A program made the position numbers and the translations under genes. 6,589 bases of DNA from Patescibacteria group bacterium (GTDB lineage Bacteria > Patescibacteriota > Gracilibacteria > Peribacterales > Peribacteraceae): NCBI GenBank assembly GCA_018818235.1, contig JAHISE010000008.1, positions 1 through 6,589 of the forward strand, written 5' to 3'. Within the stretch, counting starts at the first letter, position 1, and each line of letters opens with the position of its first letter. Positions 4,436 through 6,589 of this stretch are shown here, one piece after another. The notes beneath the pieces are model-generated. The model was given only the letters and a program-made list of their open reading frames with translations, did no database searches and was not told the DNA's origin.

Positions 4436-4999
4436 CTATTGGCTGTGCATTACTTGTAATTTTTCTAATACACTTTCCAAGTATTCAGGAAGCGCTGCAT
4501 TTTGTTTCATTATTATATCTAATACAGCTCTATCACAATCCGGAAAGCGACTTGGGCTTCGTGCTATTTTCTGCCAATCTGCAATTTTATCTTCGTGCCT
4601 CAGTGCATATGCAAATCTGTAGAATGCAGCTAGTTCTTCCAGTGACAGTTGCTGTTGCACTTCTTCATTTGCGTGGACATGTATCTCTGTTTGTTTTGCC
4701 GGTCTACTGACTCTTCTAAGGGTGCAAGTGTTTAATAGTTTTCCAATTCTGGATCTTGGTAATCGGACCAATCCTTGGATTCTGAAAAACAAGGTTCCGT
4801 TTTGTTCCTGATGCCAGCTGTTTCCAAGCACTGGCAACAAGTGCTGAGGAGTTGCGTTTCTCAACAAGGCTTTCTGATGTTTGGTGTATACGAATTGTTC
4901 ACACTCGGTACGTGTAACGGAAGAATCACAGACGTGTTTTAGACCCTCTTCGAAAGCGGGTTCTGCCATAACGTCTCGTGAATTGGGCAATTCTTCCAT
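4436..4999 (-). CDS. Hypothetical protein, 187 residues, family not recognised
   Basis: A complete frame with ATG at 4999, a Shine-Dalgarno-like AGGAAA about 6-8 nt upstream, and a TAG stop. The protein is soluble, with no signal peptide or membrane span. It has four Cys residues (24, 33, 92, 154) that do not form a CxxC knuckle. The middle part (about 60-110) is predicted strand-rich and basic (RIQGLVRLPRSRIGKLLNT, then LRRVSRPAKQ). The C-terminal part (about 110-187) looks helical (EEVQQQLSLEELAAFYRFAYALRH, then YLESVLEKLQ). It lies between the membrane-protein gene and the RAYT unit, on the same strand as both. Nothing ties it to either. A role in DNA or RNA binding is conceivable from the basic middle, but that is a guess. 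Confidence 0.7.
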   Translation of the reverse strand: MEELPNSRDVMAEPAFEEGLKHVCDSSVTRTECEQFVYTKHQKALLRNATPQHLLPVLGNSWHQEQNGTLFFRIQGLVRLPRSRIGKLLNTCTLRRVSRPAKQTEIHVHANEEVQQQLSLEELAAFYRFAYALRHEDKIADWQKIARSPSRFPDCDRAVLDIIMKQNAALPEYLESVLEKLQVMHSQ

Positions 5000-5023
5000 G
5001 ATTAGTTTCCTATTCTAGAACAA

Positions 5024-5052
5024 TAGATTGCTTAATCCAGTGTTTTTGTCAA
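5024..5052 (-). promoter_or_regulatory. Weak candidate promoter of the 187-residue hypothetical gene
   Basis: A perfect TTGACA (5047-5052) on the minus strand is followed after 17 nt by AATCTA (5024-5029), a poor -10. It lies between the repeat copy at 5090 and the gene start at 4999, which is the right place for a promoter. Confidence 0.3.
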
Positions 5053-5089
5053 AAGATTGGGGAAGTCATATCACATCAATAACAACATT

Positions 5090-5139
5090 CCAGCAGCACC
5101 CGCCCTCGGGTGCGGCGCTATTTCAAAAATTATCTAAAA
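5090..5139 (+). repeat. REP-like hairpin repeat, copy A
   Basis: Starts CCAGCAGCACCCG. A perfect 7-bp stem GCACCCG (5096-5102) / CGGGTGC (5107-5113) closes a CCCT loop. It continues through a GGCG step to the shared tail ATTATCTAAAA and slightly overlaps the last codons of the transposase gene (stop 5134-5136). Being the nearest inverted repeat 3' of the transposase it could also slow transcription, but there is no T-tract. Confidence 0.8.
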
Positions 5140-5574
5140 ATCCCCATACAATTCCGTTACATCCCATCTCCCCGAAGCTGAAGACCATGGATAATCTTCA
5201 GGTTTTTCTACCAGATCGGCTTTAACGGGGTTCATATGAATGTATTTAAGAGCTCTATATGCATTTTTAACAATCCTATTATCAAATCGCCTTTGCCAAA
5301 TTGGTCCAATTCCTAAATCGTGTGCTAGTCCGGATTTAAATGCTGAAATAGTGTTTGATATTTTCCCAGGTTCAAGTATTTGCATTAGTAAATGACAATG
5401 ATCCAACATAATTACAAAACCATATAGAAGAAATGGATGCTGATTTTGAACACGGTATAGACATTCAATTGCTTCGCGTGCATATGCATCATTTGAAAAA
5501 ATTGGTTTCCTGTTTAGGGTGTTAGTTGTCACAAGCATCATTACTTCGTTTTGGGTTGGATGGCGTTGGGACAT
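5134..5574 (-). CDS. REP-associated tyrosine transposase (RAYT, Y1/HUH family)
   Basis: A 146-residue single-strand DNA transposase of the Y1_Tnp/IS200-like superfamily. Such enzymes nick and join hairpin-bearing single-stranded DNA through a 5'-phosphotyrosine link. The HUH metal-binding motif is H59-C60-H61 within YGFVIMLDHCHLLM (usually VIMPDH; the Pro is Leu here). The likely catalytic tyrosine is Tyr111 in ALKYIHMNPVKADLV. The family C-terminal signature YPWSSASG follows. The segment PTQNEVMMLVTTNTLNRKPIF matches the RAYT N-terminus, so I prefer ATG 5574. The frame can start at GTG 5646, which adds 24 AT-rich residues and abuts the repeat at 5647. No clear ribosome binding site precedes either start. 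All motifs are intact, so the enzyme could be active. Confidence 0.88.
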   Translation of the reverse strand: MSQRHPTQNEVMMLVTTNTLNRKPIFSNDAYAREAIECLYRVQNQHPFLLYGFVIMLDHCHLLMQILEPGKISNTISAFKSGLAHDLGIGPIWQRRFDNRIVKNAYRALKYIHMNPVKADLVEKPEDYPWSSASGRWDVTELYGDF

Positions 5575-5646
5575 AAGTCGTTGAGGGTATTGGATTTTGG
5601 CTTGTTTATCAATAATTATATTTAACAATATTTCAATTATTTCCAC

Positions 5647-5699
5647 CCCAGCAGCACCCGTCCTCGGGTGCGGTGGTTTATGATAATTATTATCTAAAA
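5647..5699 (+). repeat. REP-like hairpin repeat, copy B
   Basis: Starts CCCAGCAGCACCCG. A perfect 7-bp stem GCACCCG (5654-5660) / CGGGTGC (5665-5671) closes a TCCT loop. It differs from copy A by one loop base in the core and by small changes in the AT-rich tail, which ends ATTATCTAAAA like copy A. Confidence 0.85.
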
Positions 5700-5700
5700 C

Positions 5701-5727
5701 ACCGCACCGCGGAGCAGTGCTGCTGGG
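5701..5727 (-). repeat. REP-like hairpin repeat, copy C
   Basis: Read on the minus strand it starts CCCAGCAGCAC like copy B. Its stem GCACTGC / GCGGTGC (5704-5720) keeps 7 pairs, one of them G-T, around a 3-nt loop TCC although the bases differ from copies A and B. The preserved pairing despite sequence change suggests that the structure is what matters. Confidence 0.8.
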
Positions 5728-5760
5728 ATGATGTGGTTGGTTTTATTTACCAAATTAATC

Positions 5761-5790
5761 AGATAACCATTTGAACAAGGCTGTTATCTC
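5761..5790. promoter_or_regulatory. Inverted repeat over the uvrB promoter, candidate operator
   Basis: AGATAAC (5761-5767) and GTTATCT (5784-5790) are perfect 7-bp inverted arms with a 16-nt spacer. The arms bracket the -35 element and end just before the -10. A dimeric repressor bound here would block transcription; uvrB is under damage control in many bacteria. The sequence does not match the classical LexA box of E. coli (CTGT-N8-ACAG). Confidence 0.45.
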
Positions 5791-5798
5791 TGTACAAT
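5771..5798 (+). promoter_or_regulatory. Promoter of uvrB, apparently giving a leaderless mRNA
   Basis: TTGAAC (5771-5776) and TACAAT (5793-5798) are separated by 16 nt. Transcription would start near 5804-5807, on or next to the uvrB ATG at 5807-5809, and there is no Shine-Dalgarno sequence before that ATG. Confidence 0.65.
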
Positions 5799-5806
5799 AT
5801 CCAGAC

Positions 5807-6589
5807 ATGCCAAAACCTCAGCAATTCAAACTGGTATCGGATTTCCAGCCTACCGGCGACCAACCTGAAGCTATCAAAAAGCTTACAGCAGGGCTTAAAA
5901 AGGGCGAAAGGCATCAAACATTGCTTGGAGCTACAGGTACGGGGAAAACCTTCACAATGGCAAATATTATTCAGGAGGTACAGCGACCTACGTTGGTTCT
6001 GGTCCATAACAAGACTTTGGCTGCTCAGCTTTGCTCCGAGTTCAATTTGTTCTTTCCGAACAATGCCATCAGTTATTTTGTTTCCTATTATGACTATTAT
6101 CAACCGGAGGCTTATATGCCTGCGACCGATACTTACATAGAAAAGGATGCATCAATCAACGAGGAGATAGAAAAGTTCAGACATGCTGCGACATACAATC
6201 TTCTAACTCGTCGTGATGTTTTGATCGTTGCTTCGGTTAGTTGTATCTACGGACTTGGAAGCGTCAGCGATTATGAGGGGATGGCGATCAATTTGAAAAA
6301 AGGAGAACCGATTCAGCGTGATCAATTACTTCGCAGACTCACAGACATCCAATACAAACGCAGTGGAATTGAATTCAAGCAGGGGATGTTCCACGTTTTA
6401 GGGGATACTGTCGAAGTTTTTCCTCCTGCAGGAGATACTGTGATCAGAATGGAGATGCCTTTTGATGAGATAGATGTTATTCAGGAAGTGGATAGTTTTA
6501 CAGGCGAACTTATTCAGGATTTAAAGGAAGTAAATATCTTTCCCGCAGTTCACACAGTTACAACAAAGGAAAAGATTGAACATGCGTCA
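5807..6589 (+). CDS. uvrB: UvrABC system protein B, N-terminal 261 codons (cut by window edge)
   Basis: UvrB is the damage-verifying helicase-like subunit of nucleotide excision repair; UvrA loads it and it recruits UvrC for incision. The visible part aligns throughout with bacterial UvrB: TGDQPEAI at 16-23, Walker A GATGTGKT at 41-48 (Lys47 binds ATP), NKTLAAQL at 68-75, the lesion-probing beta-hairpin beginning SYYDYYQPEAY at 93-103 with its tyrosines intact and IEKDASINEE after it, ASVSCIYGLG at 142-151, then the UvrA-interacting domain 2 (about 155-250, FHVLGDTVEVFPP). The later helicase motifs and the C-terminal UvrC-binding domain lie beyond the edge. ATG 5807 gives MPKPQQFKL, matching the usual UvrB start. 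The gene diverges from the RAYT unit and is the only plus-strand gene here. Confidence 0.97.
   Translation, partial: MPKPQQFKLVSDFQPTGDQPEAIKKLTAGLKKGERHQTLLGATGTGKTFTMANIIQEVQRPTLVLVHNKTLAAQLCSEFNLFFPNNAISYFVSYYDYYQPEAYMPATDTYIEKDASINEEIEKFRHAATYNLLTRRDVLIVASVSCIYGLGSVSDYEGMAINLKKGEPIQRDQLLRRLTDIQYKRSGIEFKQGMFHVLGDTVEVFPPAGDTVIRMEMPFDEIDVIQEVDSFTGELIQDLKEVNIFPAVHTVTTKEKIEHAS

Larger units (their letters stand above)
5090..5727 (-). mobile_element. IS200-like/RAYT unit: transposase with flanking hairpin repeats
   Basis: The transposase gene is enclosed by related hairpin repeats: one copy immediately after its stop (5090-5139) and an inverted pair before its start (5647-5727). Copies 5090 and 5647 are direct repeats sharing CCAGCAGCACCCG, the CCTCGGGTGCGG core and the trailing ATTATCTAAAA. 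HUH transposases of the IS200/IS605 and RAYT families recognise such hairpins at the element ends, so the whole unit may be mobile. Equally, the gene could be an immobile RAYT that spreads only the short repeats. Confidence 0.55.
5647..5727. repeat. REPIN-like inverted pair of REP copies (81 bp)
   Basis: Copy B on the plus strand and copy C on the minus strand face each other, so the unit begins CCCAGCAGCAC and ends GTGCTGCTGGG, with an almost palindromic AT-rich centre (GATAATTATTATC). Two inverted REPs forming one large hairpin is the organisation of REPINs/BIMEs, the non-autonomous form spread by RAYT enzymes. Confidence 0.7.

Noticed and set aside
5575..5646. GTG start at 5646 for the transposase
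   Set aside because: The added 24 residues are AT-rich and lie before the start of family similarity; kept only as an alternative start.
5759..6140. Frames at 5759-6103 (-) and 5925-6140 (+) over the uvrB start
   Set aside because: Shadows of uvrB, whose sequence is unmistakable.
1..6589. Alternative genetic code (UGA as glycine)
   Set aside because: The antitoxin gene ends in TGA at the expected length and no long frame needs readthrough of TGA.

Overview
The window looks like chromosomal DNA of an uncultured bacterium with moderate to low GC. Two housekeeping genes anchor it: seryl-tRNA synthetase (serS, complete, minus strand) and the excinuclease subunit uvrB (plus strand, cut by the right edge). 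A SerRS with an unusual motif 3, weak or absent Shine-Dalgarno sequences on several genes, a RAYT-type transposase and many short repeats would fit a Candidate Phyla Radiation (Patescibacteria) genome. That placement is inference from style and was not tested. TGA is used as a normal stop by at least one gene, which argues against the UGA-glycine code of Gracilibacteria/Absconditabacteria.

Layout from left to right. 1-237 is non-coding and repeat-bearing. 238-1344 (-) is a family-4 glycosyltransferase carrying three different in-frame microsatellites. 1366-1948 (-) is a two-gene toxin-antitoxin operon, a Phd/YefM-like antitoxin followed by a PemK/MazF-like toxin with an 8-nt overlap, driven by a good sigma70-like promoter. 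2016-3314 (-) is serS. 3315-3618 has no protein gene apart from a possible 19-codon leader. It holds a GC-rich dispersed repeat, a 153-bp MITE-like element with perfect 11-bp terminal inverted repeats, and an intrinsic terminator for the next gene. 3619-4311 (-) is a three-helix membrane protein with a long acidic soluble N-terminus, of unknown function. 4436-4999 (-) is an unrecognised 187-residue protein. 5090-5727 is an IS200-like/RAYT unit: a REP-associated tyrosine transposase flanked by three copies of one hairpin-forming repeat, two of them as an 81-bp inverted pair. 5807-6589 (+) is the first 261 codons of uvrB, apparently transcribed as a leaderless mRNA from a promoter overlapped by an inverted repeat.

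Everything except uvrB is on the minus strand. serS, the TA pair and the glycosyltransferase are close enough for readthrough, but the TA promoter and the separate functions suggest a loose neighbourhood rather than one pathway. I see no clear multi-gene undescribed system. The most interesting signals are the repeat biology (microsatellites of 7 and 8 bp inside a glycosyltransferase, a REPIN-like pair next to its transposase, a MITE abutting a terminator) and the two unrecognised neighbouring genes. No tRNA, rRNA or CRISPR array was seen.
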